Assembly: GCF_029407905.1 (NCBI RefSeq)
Contig: NC_073633.1
Span: 29,898,501-29,962,500, forward strand
Source of the DNA: Bubalus kerabau
Lineage: Eukaryota; Chordata; Mammalia; Artiodactyla; Bovidae
DNA: 64,000 nt
Direction of reading: 5' to 3'
Under the pieces are notes generated by a model. That model was not told the DNA's origin, did no database searches, and was given only the letters and a program-made list of their open reading frames with translations. The translations under genes and the position numbers were made by a program. Below, one piece after another: positions 1-11,814 of the stretch. The first letter of the stretch is position 1; every line of letters starts with the position of its first letter.

Positions 1-191
1 TGCATCTTCTCAATCCTTGCCTCCAGGCTATTTATCTGTGATTCCATTTTAATTTCAAGATTTTGGATCAATTTCACTATCATTATTCGGAATTCTTTAT
101 CAGGTAGATTCCCTATCTCTTCCTCTTTTGTTTGGTTTGGTGGGCATTTATCCTGTTCCTTTATCTGCTGGCTATTCCTCTGTCTCTTCAT
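1..191 (-). CDS. L1 ORF1 (N-terminal part, runs off the window)
   Basis: From the ATG at 191-189 the minus strand stays open for about 63 codons to the window edge. It encodes the charged, coiled-coil-prone N-terminus of L1 ORF1p, the RNA-binding trimeric nucleic-acid chaperone. The homologous ORF1 at 20.98 kb has an early TAG here, but this copy reads CAG-type codons through the same stretch, so it looks less damaged. Integrity beyond the edge is unknown. Confidence 0.7.
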   Translation of the reverse strand, partial: MKRQRNSQQIKEQDKCPPNQTKEEEIGNLPDKEFRIMIVKLIQNLEIKMESQINSLEARIEKM

Positions 192-1185
192 CTTGTTTAA
201 ATTGCTGAGTTTGGGGTGTCCTTTCTGTATTCTGGTAGTTTGTGGAGTTCTCTTTATTGTGGTGGTTCCTCACTGTGTGTGGGTTTGTACAGGTGGCTTG
301 TCAAGGTTTCCTGGTTAGGGAAGCTTGTGTCGATGTTCTGGTGGATGGAGCTGTATTTCTTCTCTCTGGAGTGTAATGAAATGTCCAGTAATGAGTTGTG
401 AGATGTCTATGGTTTTGGGGTGACTTTGGGCAGCCTGTATCTTGAAGCTCAGGGCTGTGTTCCTTTGTTGCTGGAGAATTTGCTTGGTATGTCTTGCCCT
501 GGAACTTGGCCCTTGTGTGGTGCTTGGTTTCAGTGTCAGTATGGAGGCATTTGATGAGCTCTTGTCAATTAATGTTCCTTGGAGTCAGGAGTTCCTTGGA
601 GTCAGGGATTGGACTTAAGCCTCCTACTTCCAGTTATCAGTCTTATTTTTACAGTAGTTTCAAAACTTCTCCATCTATACAGCACCATTGATAAGACATC
701 TACATTAAAGATGAAAAGTTTCTCTACTGTGAGGGTCACTCAGAGAGGTTCACAGCGTTACATGGAGAAGAGAAGTGGGAGGAGGGAGTTAGAGGTGACC
801 CAAATGAGATGAGGTGGAATCAAAGTGGAGAGAGTGGGCTAGCCAGTAGTCACTTCCTTATGTGCACTCCACAACTGGACCGCTCAGAGATGTTCACGGA
901 GTTATACAGAGAAGAGAAGAAGGAGGAAGGAGACAGAGGTGGCCAGAAGGATAAAAGGGGGAAATGAAAAGGAGGGAGACAGATCCAGCCAGTAATCAGT
1001 TCCCTAAGTGTTCTCCACCGTCTGGAACACACAGAGATTCACAGAGTTGGGTAGAGTAGAGAGGGGTTAGGGAGGAGATACAGGTGACCTGGTGGAGAAA
1101 ATGGAGAGTCCAAAGGGAGAGACAGCAGTCAAGCCAGTAATCTCGTTCCCTAGTGAAAAATGGGTCCTGAAGATTGGGTTCTTAA

Positions 1186-1790
1186 AGGTACAAAATTGGT
1201 AACAAATACATAAAAGCAAAAATTAAAAATCTAGAGTAGAGTTTGGAATTTCAAAAATGCGATGTTAATGAAAAGAAGAAGGAAAAGAAAGAGAAAAAAC
1301 GAACAAAGAAAAACAAACAAGGTCGCGAAAATTATAAAGAAACTACAGGTACAAAATTGATAACTAATACCAAAAAGCAAAAGTTAAAAATCTAGAGTAG
1401 AGTTTGGAATTTCAAAAATACAATGTTAAAAAAAAAAGAAGAAGAAAAATAAAGAGTGAAAACAAACAGACCAACAAAAACAATGTCGCAAAAATTATAA
1501 AGAAAATACAGGTACAAAATTGATATCAAATACCAAAAAGCATAAATTAAAAATCTTGAGTAGAGTTTGGAATTGCAGATATACGATGTTATACAAAAGA
1601 AGAAGAGAAAGAAACAGAGGGGGAAAAAAGTCACAGAAATTATGAAAAAAACTATAGGTACAAAACTGATAACATATACCAAAAGGCTAAAATTAAAAAT
1701 CTAGAGTAGAGTTTGGAATTTCAAAAATACAATGTTAAAGAAAAGAAGAAAAAGAAAACAAAACAAAACAAAACACGGTCAAAAAATTAT
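1186..1790 (-). repeat. Tandem array inside the L1 5' UTR, period about 150-165 bp
   Basis: Four diverged A-rich units start near 1186, 1346, 1510 and 1655. Each begins with a GGTACAAAAYTGRTAAC-like phrase and contains a TCTAGAGTAGAGTTTGGAAT-like phrase. The same array, with its own length changes, is at about 21,989-22,600 in the second L1, so it belongs to the L1 5' UTR family and is not a local satellite. Confidence 0.75.
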
Positions 1791-3413
1791 AAAATATATA
1801 TATATGAAGTTTGCTGAAGAAGAAAAAAATAGGGTCTTTTTTTTTTTGCAAAGTAATAGTTATAAAAGTGAAAATTAAAGGACAATAGAGGACTTAAAAT
1901 TTAAAAAAAAATTTAAAAAAAAAGAAAGAAAAGAAAGAAAGATTGATCATAAAAATAGTAAAAATATATCTAGGTCTTTCTCTGGTTTTGTTGTGAGTAT
2001 TGTGGGTTCAGTTCATTTTTGGCTAGTTCCTTGGTCTGACTTATATTTCTCAAGATCTATAGGCCCCTTCCTATGTAGTCCGTAGTAACCACAGGGTTTT
2101 AATCTATGGCCTGTAGCTTCCAAGGCGTTTCCCTCTGTTATAGCTTCTTCTGTTTGCTGGTCTCTTCAGTTTCTGGTTCCCGCCCTGACACAAAGGGGAC
2201 GGAGGAGGACACTATTTTTTTAATTTTATTTAGGCTCACTTGTTCAGCCGCGCTGTGGGGAGGGAGGGAGGGATGCTGCAAACAGATAACACTGGCGTGC
2301 GCTCGCAGTGCCTCAGCCACACTGGGTCTGTCCCCCCTCACGGCGCGTGTAGCCTCCCTGCCCACACTGCTCGGGCTCTAGGTTGTTCCGCCAGGAACAA
2401 TCAGAGGCCGGCCCTGGGCTGAGCTCCCAGGTCCAAGCCACTCAGGTTCAGGCACTCGGGTAGTCCTCAGAGGTGCAGACTCGGTTGGGCCTGCGTTTTG
2501 TGCTCTTCCCAGATCCGAGCAGCTCAGGTGATGTGTTTGGCAGGTGCCAATGCTGCGACTTATCGCCTCCCCGCCACTCGGTTATCTGGGTGTAAAACCG
2601 GCGCACCTTCTCAGGCAGATGTTGACCGTCCAGACCCCCAAGAAGTTTTAGTTAGCAAAGAGCCTGCTTACAGTTTTATAGATAGTGTCTCTCTTGGGCT
2701 GCGATTGCCCCCTTACGGCTCTGGCTGCCTGTCACCGGAGGGGGAAGGTCTGCAGCCGGCTATCTCTGTTCAGTTCTTTGTTCTGTGCCCGGGCCTGGCG
2801 GTGTCTTAGGTTAGGGCTGGCTTTTCGCGTGGTAGATATCCCACAGTCTGGTTTGCTAGCCCAAATTATTTCGCTCAGATAGCGCTCAGGACATTCGGGC
2901 CCAATTCTTACTCTAAGGGACACAGCCCACACCGTGCTTCCCTGACCAGCCCCCGCTTGCTAATGCCGTGTGCAGGTGTCTGCGCTGCTTCTCCGCTGGG
3001 GGAGTTACCGTAGGGCTCACAATCTGCGATTTTTAATTGTTTATTTTTTTTTTTCTCCCTTTTATGTTGCCCTCTGTGCTTCCAAAGCTCGGCACAGATT
3101 CGGCAGTGAGAAGGTTTCCTGGTGTTTAGAAACTTCTCTCTTTTTAAGACTCCCTTCCCAGGACGGAACTCCGTCCCTCCCTCTTTTGTCTCTTTTTTTG
3201 TCTTTTATATTTTTTCCTACCTCCTTTTGAAGAGTTGGGTTGCTTTTCTGGGTGCCTGATGTCCTCTGCCGGCATTCAGAAGTTGTTTTGTGGAATTTAC
3301 TCGACGTTTAAATGCTCTTTTGATGAATTTGTGGGGGAGAAAGTGTTCTCCCCGTCCTACTCCTCTGCCATCTTGGTTCCTCCCCCCCTCCTACAGCAGT
3401 CTTATTCCAAGGA

Positions 3414-5813
3414 TTGCCTTTAAGATGGCTTCACTTGCCTGCTTCTCCCTCTAGGGTACTAACCCCCTATTATGATTTGGTTGCTGCCCTAATAGCTCTT
3501 GGGCAGTCAGAATCCACTGTATATCTAAGAAGAGACCCACATTTTATATGTGTTCCATTTTCTAAAATTCAGCAGGACTGGCTGTTTCAGTTTAGCAACA
3601 ATTGGGTTATTGCTTTAGCTGGTTTTAGTGGACGGCTTGATAATCATTATCCCTCGGATAAAATTTTGCAATTTGCTCATTATCACCAATTTCTCTTTCC
3701 AAAAATCATTGTTTCTCAGCCCCTTGCCGACACCCTAACTGTATTTACTGATGGCTCTTCTAATAGAATAGCTAGTTTGATTATACAGGACAATACTGCC
3801 ACCTGGTGTACTAATTATAAGTCTGCTCAAGAAGTAGAACTATTTGCTGTTTTTCAGGCTTTATTACAAATCCCTGCTCCATTTAATTTATATTCAGACA
3901 ATCAATATATCATAAGAGCCTTAAACACTATTGAAACTGTTCCATTTATTGGTACTCTGAATTCTATTATCCAAACTCTTTTTCGTGATATACAACATTT
4001 AATTTTCTCCAGAGTTAATAAATGCTATTTCGGTCATATTCGGGCTCACTCTGGGCTTCCTGGACCTTTAACACAAGGCAATGCTTTGGCTGACGAAGCT
4101 ACACGTATGATATTTCCTTCATTAGAACAAATGGCAAAAACTTCCCACAGCTTACACCATCAAAACAGCAATAGCTTAAGACTTCAATTTGGCATTACTC
4201 GAGAAGCTGCCAGACAGATTGTTAAGCAATGTCAAACATGTCCTCAATTTTTTAGTGTCCCCCATTATGGAGTTAATCCCCGAGGATTGTTGCCAAACGA
4301 CATATGGCAAATGGATGTTACTTATATTCCTGAATTTGGTAAACAAAAATTTGTTCATGTTACTATTGACACCTTCTCTGGCTTTTTACATGCCTCTCTA
4401 CAATCCAGAAAAGCTAGCAAACATTGTATAGCTCATTGCATTAAATGTTTTGCTGTTATGGGAACCCCTAAGACCATAAAAACAGACAATGGTCCAGGAT
4501 ACACTGGAAAAAATTTTCAACTATTTCGAACACAATTGTCTATCTCACATAAAACAGGTATCCCTTATAATCCTCAAGGTCAAGGAATTATTGAACGGGC
4601 ACATCAAACTCTCAAACATCAATTGCCAAAACTAAAGAAGGGGAAATTGTATCCCAACACCCCCTCCAACTCTCTAAACCATGCTTTATTTGTTCTAAAT
4701 TTTTTACAATTGGATATAAGTGGCCGTTCAGCAGCACAGCGATTTTGGAATTTTGATGCGCAAACAATAAGACCTAAAGTCTTTTGGAAAGACCCACTTG
4801 TGGGAAAATGGTATGGACCAGATCCTGTAATAATTTGGGGACGAGGGCATGTTTGTGTTTTCCCACAGGATGCCGAAGCACTGCGCTGGCTGCCGGAAAG
4901 GTTGGTACGTACGACGGAGAAGATTTCTAGTAAACCAGATGAGGAGATTGACGAGATTCAAGAGCATGATGAATTACCATCTCGGCAACAACTCCAGGCA
5001 TTGATGCGAGAGGCACAGAATCGTGTTGCTGTGCAGGGCAATCCGATATCGCCTTTAAGCTTCCTGATAACCTTATTAATTATCTTAAATCAGATTAATA
5101 CTGCACATTCTAAAGAATATTCAAATGCTTACTGGGCTTATTTTCCCGATCCTCCCCTTCTCCAACTGGTGGGCTGGGAGGGTCGGTCTATTCCCATATA
5201 CACTAATGATACTGTAGCTTTGGGTGGTTTTTCAGATAAACATATTATTCCTAATCAAATTAATTTCTCTTATCATGGAGTGTTTGATTGTTTACCTATC
5301 TGTCTGTCTAGATATTTTAATTCAACAGGATGTCTTTTTGTTGGGGAGTCAGGATATGCTGATTATGACAATGGTTGGAGCCTATATATTCCTGGGGTAA
5401 CGAAAGAATCTGGAATTCCTCAACGTTGTAATGGAACTGGTCCTTTAGATATCCCTTTCTGCGACTTTGGAACAAGGGGAAGAGTCACTGCTGCACCATG
5501 GAAACCGTGTCGAGATGGAACTGCTATGGTTTATAACATATTTGGGACAAATGAGTCATTGTGGGACTGGTCTCCAGACTCGGCCCGAAACCCTGGAGCT
5601 CAGGACAATAGAAACTTTGCATCCCGTATTTGGAACTTGGGCGGCTCTAAAGTGTTTCAAACAGAAATCTGGAAACTAACTGCCGCCCTTGGATGTGAGG
5701 ATTCCTACCTTCAGGTGGGATCGAAAGTGAGACACGGTTATTTATGGAATCTCACCATGAGGTACCCTCGTGCATGTGTGCCTCACCCTTATGCTTTACT
5801 AGTAGGACTGTAA
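3414..5813 (+). pseudogene. ERV pol (RNase H-integrase) running in frame into env surface subunit
   Basis: A single 799-codon open frame; it starts at TTG, which is only where the truncated frame enters, not a real start. Residues ~1-105 are RT connection. RNase H follows at ~110-235, with acidic residues D113, E142, D162 and D227. Integrase has the CxxC of the zinc domain (C273, C276) and a D,D-35-E triad (D301, D358, E394), then a WGRG-containing C-terminal domain to about 490. Without a stop, the frame continues into env; the likely env ATG is at 5004 (residue 531), followed by a hydrophobic leader and an N-glycosylated, Cys-rich surface part ending at TAA 5811-5813. No gag, protease or RT palm is present, so this is a remnant although the catalytic residues survive. 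Confidence 0.85.
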
Positions 5814-5932
5814 AAATACAACCTGGGTTATGAAATTATGATGTAACTTGTAACAATTGTACCTTAACTAACTGCATTAGAGGAATTACTAATCAAACTA
5901 GGGTTCTAGTCTTAAGACAGCCTGCTTTTGTT

Positions 5933-6694
5933 ATGGTTCCTCTAAAGATTAATGGGTCTTGGTATGATGAAAGAGGACTTGAACTTTGGAAAGAAGTAGA
6001 GGGTGCTTTAATGCGTTATCACAGGGGAATAGGGTTAATAATTCTGGGATTTGTAGCTTTGGTAACCCTTATTGCCTCTTCGATTACTGCAGCCCTGACC
6101 CTGGCACAATCAGTGCAAACTGAAACTTTTGTTAATAATCTGGCACAAAATGTATCTGTTACCCTGGGGACTCAAGAAAATATTGACAAAAAGCTAGAGG
6201 ATCGATTGAATGCCCTTTATGATGTTGTAAAATGTTTAGGTGAAGAGGTTCAAAGTATAAAGTTGAGATTACGGGTACAATGTCATGCTGATTTTCGATG
6301 GCTCTGTGTTACCCCAAAAAAATATAATGGTAGTATAACTGCTTGGGATAAGGTGAAAGCTCATTTAGAAGGTATTTGGCATAATGAAAATATTTCCTTA
6401 GATTTGCTGCATCTACATCAGGAAATAATGAACATTGAAAATGCACCAAGACCTGATTTGGATGTTGCAAAAAGAGCTGAGTATTTTGTTAAAGAACTTT
6501 TTCAACATGTACCTACTGTCAATAGTATTTGGTACTTGGGAGCAGCCATAGGAGGACTATTCTTAATAATTTTAACTGTTTTATTTCTTGCACCTTGTTT
6601 AATTAAAAAACTGATTGATGATCTATGGATGATAAAGGCTTACATCTATGGAAATGGTCTGTGGTTGAGGGAACATAAGCGTGTGCCTATATAA
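5933..6694 (+). pseudogene. ERV env transmembrane subunit remnant (253-codon open frame)
   Basis: This frame is shifted relative to the upstream pol-env frame, so the transmembrane part is cut off from the surface part by the stop at 5811 and about 120 bp of disrupted sequence. An RxxR-like site near residues 28-31 precedes a hydrophobic fusion-peptide-like stretch (~32-60). A heptad-type helical region, a Cys-containing loop near residues 95-125, a second helix, a membrane anchor (~201-223) and a short cytoplasmic tail follow. ERV-K type Env proteins include placental fusogens in cattle, but this copy lacks a continuous env frame. Its ATG is internal to the original gene. Confidence 0.75.
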
Positions 6695-6709
6695 AAAGAA
6701 AGGGGGAGA

Positions 6710-7180
6710 TGCGGGGAGCTGCCCGTGAGAATGGGGTCCTTTGTCCAAAGGACACAGCTCTGGGAGCTGCCTCAGTCCTTGAGGTTTTGCTTGCAAACAT
6801 AGCTCTCTGTCCCGCCACCCCAGAGATTAGGCACTTATTTACTGCAGGCACCTGGAATTCTGTGCAAACTTCTCATGCACAGAGAAATGTTATCTGGTGT
6901 AAGAAATAATAACAGGGTGCCATTCCCATGTTCTCAAGATTTCTTGTGACTGTTTGTAAGATGTATAGGTCAACAAAGAAAATGTTAACTATCTTGTCTT
7001 TCTCACGCTCTTCTGTATAAATATGAGATGCTGAATAAAGTTGATGTCAGACTGCGTCCCTTCGTGGAAACGTGTCTGAACCTCTCGACCCCATCTTTGC
7101 TGTAGTTTGCTTTAGTTTTCTTTCTCAGCCACACCGTGCATGTTCTCGGGACCTGATCGACTTTGCCAGCTGGCACCGGC
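6710..7180 (+). repeat. 3' LTR of the ERV
   Basis: It begins with TG at 6710, directly after a purine-rich tract. It contains a TATA-like TATAAATA at 7016-7023 and a polyadenylation signal AATAAA at 7034-7039. The right end is less sharp; a CA-type end near 7180 fits, where SINE sequence begins. No 5' LTR is in the window, so LTR divergence cannot be measured here. Confidence 0.7.
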
Positions 7181-7327
7181 ACCCTGGGTCAGGAAGATAC
7201 CCTGGAGAAGGAAATGGCGACCCACTCAAGTATTCTTGCCTGGAAAATCCCATGGACGGAGAAGCCTGGCGGACTACAGTCCATGGGTCACAAAGAGTCA
7301 GACTGAATGACTTTCTTTTCACTTTCA
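7181..7327 (+). mobile_element. Bov-tA-type SINE, partial
   Basis: Shows the tail-half signature of Bov-tA: GGAGAAGGAAATGG, the TTCTTGCCTGG phrase and TCCATGGG with an AGTCAGAC end. The tRNA-derived head is missing, so it is truncated against the LTR end. Confidence 0.8.
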
Positions 7328-7917
7328 AGTAGTCTATAGTGTTTGGAATTTGCCACGTGACCTACATTTGTGATACTCAGTAAATGTGTAAGTGTTAACA
7401 AAGTTACGTTCTAAAAATACTGGGTACCTACTTTGTGGTTATCCTTCCTAATAGCCCCAAAACGAGAAGCAACCAAATGTACATCATCTGGTGAGTGGAT
7501 AAACAAAATGTAATTAATTAGTCAATGAATTTCTATTCATCAATAAATATGAGTGAAATACTAATGTATACTACAAGATAAATAATTTAAAAAATTATGT
7601 TAAGGAAAAATAGCAAAACACAAAATTGCATATTGAAAGTTCCCATGTATATGAAATATTCACAAAAGGAACTTATAAAGCTGTAAATTAGATCAGTGGT
7701 TGCTGGGGGGCAAGCATGGAAATAAAGAACAACTATAATTGGGGATGAAGGATAATTTACTAAAAATTGTTAAACTGGAAATTCAAAATGGATGAATTTT
7801 AGGGAATGTCACTTATACCTCAGTACAGTTGCTTAAAAATAAATAAGAATTTTATTCTGTCTTACCTATGTCACAGTACAGGAAGAATGTTAGTTTAATT
7901 CAACATATAGGTATTTA
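7328..7917. other. No gene; probable ancient L1 3' UTR-like sequence
   Basis: AT-rich sequence with phrases typical of old L1 3' ends (single-row wording such as GTGAGTGGATAAACAAAATG). No open frame of note and no TCR motifs were seen. The assignment is weak. Confidence 0.35.
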
Positions 7918-10432
7918 TTCCAGTAACACTGAAGAAGCTGAAGTTGAACGGTTCTATGAAGACCTACAAGACCTTTTAGAACTAACACCAAAAAAAGATG
8001 TCTTTTTCATTATAGGGGACTGGAATGCAAAAGTAAGGAAGTCAAGAAACAGCTGGAGTAACAGGTAAATTTGGCCTTGGAATATGGAATGAAGCAGGGC
8101 AAAGACTAATAGAGCTCTGCCAAGAAAATGCACTGGTCATAACAAACACCCTCTTCCAACAACACAAGAGAAGACTCTATACATGGACATCACCAGATGG
8201 TCAACACCAAAATCAGGTTGATTATATTCTTTGCAGCCAAAGATGGAGAAGCTCTATACAGTCAGCAAAAACAAGACCAGGAGCAGACTGTGGCTCAGAC
8301 CATGAACTCCCTATTGCCAAATTCAGACTGAAATTGAAGAAAGTAGGGAAAATCACTAGACCATTCAGGTATGACCTAAATCAAATCCCTTATGATTATA
8401 CAGTGGAAGTAAGAAATAGATTTAAGGGCCTATATCTGATAGATAGAGTGCCTGATGAACTATGGAATGAAGTTTGTGACATTGTACAGGAGATAGGGAT
8501 CAAGCCCATCCCCATGGAAAAGAAATGCAAAAAAGCAAAATGGCTGTCTGGGGAAGCCTTACAAATAGCTGTGAAAAGAAGAGAAGTGAAAAGCAAAGGA
8601 GAAAAGGAAGATATAAACATCTGAATGCAGAGTTCCAAAGAATAGCAAGAAGAGATAAGAAAGCCTTCTTCAGCGATCAATGCAAAGAAATAGAGGAAAA
8701 CAACAGAATGGGAAAGACTAGAGGTCTTTTCAAGAAAATCAGAGATAACAAACGAACATTTCATGCAAAGATGGGCTCGATAAAGGACAGAAACGGTATG
8801 GACCTAACAGAAGCAGAAGATATTAAGAAGAGATGGCAAGAGTACACAGAAGAACTGTACAAAAAAGATCTTCACAACCCAGATAATCACGATGATGTGA
8901 TCACTGACCTAGAGCCAGACATCCTGGAATGTGAAGTCAAGTGGGCCTTAGAAAGCATCACTACAAACAAAGCTAGTGGAGGTGATAGAATTCCAGTTGA
9001 GCTATTCCAAATCCTGAAAGATGATGCTGTAAAAGTGCTGCACTCAATATGCCAACAAATTTGGAAAACTCAGCAGTGGTCACAGGACTGGAAAAAGTCA
9101 GTTTTCATTCCAATCCCAAAGAAAGGCAATGCTCAAACTACCACACAATTTCACTCATCTCACACACTAGTAAAGTAATGCTCAAAAGTCTCCAAGTCAG
9201 GCTTCAGCAATATGTGAACCGTGAACTTCTTGATGTTCAAGCTGGTTTTAGAAAAGGCAGAGGAACCAGAGATCAAATTGCCAACATCCGCTGGATCATG
9301 GAAAAAGAAAGAGAGTTCCAGAAAAACATCTATTTCTGCTTTCTTGACTATGCCAAAGCCTTTGACTGTGTGGATCACAATAAACTGTGGAAAATTCTGA
9401 AAGAAATGGGAATACCAGACCACCTGACCTGCCTCTTGAGAAATCTGTATGCAGGTCAGGAAGAAACAGTTAGAACTGGACATGGAACAACAGACTGGTT
9501 CCAAGTAGGAAAAGGAGTTCAGCAAGGCTGTATATTGTCACCCTGTTTATTTAACTTATATACAGGGTACATCATGAGAAACGCTGGACTGGAAGAAACA
9601 CAAGCTGGAATCAAGATTGTCGGGAGAAATATCAATAACCTCAGATATGCAGATGACACCACCCTTATGGCAGAAAGTGAAGAGGAACTCAAAAGCCTCT
9701 TGATGAAAGTGAAAGTGGAGAGTGAAAAAGTTGGCTTAAAGCTCAACATTCAGAAAACGAAGATCATGGCATCCGGTCCCATCACTTCATGGGAAATAGA
9801 TGGGGAAACAGTGGAAACAGTGTCAGACTTTATTTTGGGGGCTCCAAAATCACTGCAGATGGTAATTGCAGCCATGAAATTAAAAGACGCTTACTCCTTG
9901 GAAGGAAAGTTATGACCAATCTAGAGAGCACATTCAAAAGCAGAGACATTACTTTGCCAACAAAGGTCCGTCTAGTCAAGGCTATGGTTTTTCCTGTGGT
10001 CGTGTATGGATGTGAGAGTTGGACTGTGAAGAAGGCTGAGTGCCGAAGAATTGATGCTTTTGAACTGTGGTGTTGGAGAAGACTCTTGAGAGTCCCTTGG
10101 ACTGCAAGGAGATCCAACCAGTCCATTCTGAAGGAGATCAGCCCTGGGATTTCTTTGGAAGAAATGATGCTGAAGCTGAAACTCCAGTACTTTGGCCACC
10201 TCCTGCGAAGAGTTGACTCATTGGAAAAGAATCTGATGCTGGGAGGGATTGGGGGCAAGAGGAAAAGGGGACAACAGAGGATGAGATGGCTGAATGGCAT
10301 CACTGACTCGATGGACGTGAGTCTGAGTGAACCCCGGGAGTTGGTGATGGACAGGGAGGCCTGGCGTGCTGCAATTCATGGGGTTGCAGAGTCGGACAGG
10401 ACTGAGCGACTTATCTGATCTGATATGATCTG
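7918..10432 (+). mobile_element. BovB (RTE) LINE, 5'-truncated, about 2.5 kb
   Basis: The element starts inside the endonuclease region and runs through reverse transcriptase to the BovB 3' tail (TGATCTGAT repeats near 10,415-10,430). The coding frame is broken into pieces at 8334-8624, 8525-9178, 9049-9915 and 9789-10418. The RT part contains the YADD-type box (near 9646-9657) and the QQGC-like motif near 9520. At least three frame changes make it non-autonomous. BovB is abundant in ruminants and known for horizontal transfer between vertebrates. Confidence 0.92.
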
Positions 10433-10881
10433 ATAGGTATATTTAAACAGTGATTTTGTCCACAATTTCCCTAGGACCTTTAAAAATTATAAAAGCAATA
10501 TTATCTGTGAACTCAAAATGTAATTGAAAAAATAAAACATGTCTAGGTAAAATTTGCAAGTACAAGATAGTATTAATAGAGACTGTTCAGAATCTAAATC
10601 TACATCTTGGAATCTGGTACTGCAGACTGACTACAAACCTTCTTTACAGGGAACAACTGAAACAAGCAAAGTAAACAGTATGGTTATTGCTCAGTAGTTA
10701 AGTCTGCTGTTTGTGACCCCAAGGACTGCAGCATGCTAGTGTCTTCTGTCCTCCACTATGCCCTGGAGTTTGCAAAAATTCATGTCTATTGAGTTAATGA
10801 TGCTATCTAACCACCTCATCTCATCTCACCTAAACACTATGGGATAGGTGCTAAAAATCAGAGCAGTGCCTTCCACCAGCT
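10433..10881. other. No gene; small BovB 3' fragment (minus) at about 10,686-10,840
   Basis: The first 250 bp are AT-rich without recognisable content. From about 10,686 the sequence matches the BovB 3' region in reverse orientation, heavily eroded. Confidence 0.5.
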
Positions 10882-11085
10882 TAGTCACTCAGTCATGTAT
10901 GACTCTTTTCAACCTCCATAGACTGTAACTCACCAGGTTTCTCTGTCTGTGGGAATCCCCCAGGCAAGAACACTGGAGAGGCTTGCCATGCCTTCCTCCA
11001 GGGGATCTTCTTAACCCAGAGGTCAAACCCAGGTCTCCTGCATTGCAGGTGGATTCTTTACCATCTGAGCCACCAGGGAAGCCCA
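10882..11085 (-). mobile_element. Bov-tA SINE
   Basis: On the plus strand it ends with GAGCCACCAGGGAAGCCC, the reverse complement of the tRNA-derived Bov-tA head; its body carries the usual CCAGGCAAGAACACTGGAG phrase. Minus orientation. Confidence 0.88.
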
Positions 11086-11296
11086 TGAGTACTCAAACTT
11101 AAATCATGTTCCTAAAAGAGAAACAGGATTGGAAGGTTTCTCAACAGCTAACCTCTGACTTACCTTTCCAAGAAAAGAAATTCAGCTACAGTTAATAAAG
11201 GAATATCTAAAAATTCTTATTCATGTCTCCTATTTAGAAGTATAAATGTATGTTTGGAGAGGGGGATGCTAGACAAACAGTAGTGTGGTGAATTGT

Positions 11297-11508
11297 TAGT
11301 TGCTCAGTTGTGTCTGACTCTTTGCAACCCCATTGATTGTAGCCCACCAGGCTCTACTGTCTATGGGATTCTCGGTGCAAGAATACCAGAGTGGGTTACC
11401 ATGCCCTCCTCCAGGAGGTCTTCCGGATCCAGGGACTGAACCCATGCCTCTTATGTCTCCTTCATTGACAGGCAGGTTCTTTACCACTAGCGCCACTTGG
11501 GGAGCCCT
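11297..11508 (-). mobile_element. Bov-tA SINE
   Basis: Same family and orientation as the copy at 10.9 kb, with a diverged head (GCGCCACTTGGGGAGCCC). Confidence 0.85.
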
Positions 11509-11814
11509 GACAAACTGAAGTCACTACAAATCAATTTCATTTTTCTTTTCTCCAGATCACAGCAATCAGCCCACTTGAGGATAGGATTGTAAGAACATGA
11601 CCACACCATTCAGAAAGCTCATTTGCTATGGAGCTTATTTCTGATGAGACGACTAATTCTTTGATAAATTTACCCACATATTGGAGGGGCTGTGTCCAAA
11701 CCAGGAAGTATAGGCCTCTGACAGCAGGAAGCATTCCTTTAACTAATATGGCAGAATCCTGAAATCTAAAGCTATCATAATTATCTGAAATAGAGGACAA
11801 GCCAATTGACCACT
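11509..11814. other. No gene recognised
   Basis: About 300 bp without known repeat signatures. A minus-strand frame of 87 codons (11800-11537) is open but has no recognisable domain, and that length is not rare by chance. Confidence 0.4.

Larger units (their letters stand above)
1..3383 (-). mobile_element. L1 (bovine type), 5' end: 5' UTR and start of ORF1
   Basis: The sequence closely matches the 5' portion of the fuller L1 at 15.8-24.2 kb, in the same orientation. Reading the minus strand from about 3383, it starts with the same G-rich L1 5' terminus, runs through a GC- and CpG-rich promoter-like part (about 2100-3383), then an A-rich tandem-repeat part (about 1186-1790), and reaches the ORF1 start at 191. 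The rest of the element lies beyond the left edge. Its 5' terminus abuts retroviral pol sequence directly. Confidence 0.9.
3384..7180 (+). mobile_element. Class II (ERV-K/betaretrovirus-like) endogenous retrovirus, 5'-truncated
   Basis: The element holds, in order, the end of reverse transcriptase (connection region), RNase H, integrase, env surface and transmembrane regions, a polypurine tract (about 6694-6709) and a 3' LTR. The 5' LTR, gag, pro and most of RT are absent; the left limit coincides with the 5' end of an L1. The env layout, with a Trp-rich start after the leader, and the integrase resemble ERV-K-type elements known in ruminants (BERV-K group). Env is broken by a stop/frame change between 5811 and 5933. 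The exact family was not determined. Confidence 0.85.

Noticed and set aside
2106..3230. Overlapping open frames in the GC-rich part of the L1 5' UTR
   Set aside because: Both strands are open because of base composition; the region is promoter-like and non-coding in L1.
6709..6909. 66-codon frame in the LTR
   Set aside because: LTR sequence with regulatory motifs; no coding signature.
11537..11800. 87-codon minus-strand open frame
   Set aside because: No recognisable domain, no splice or RSS context, and a length that arises by chance.
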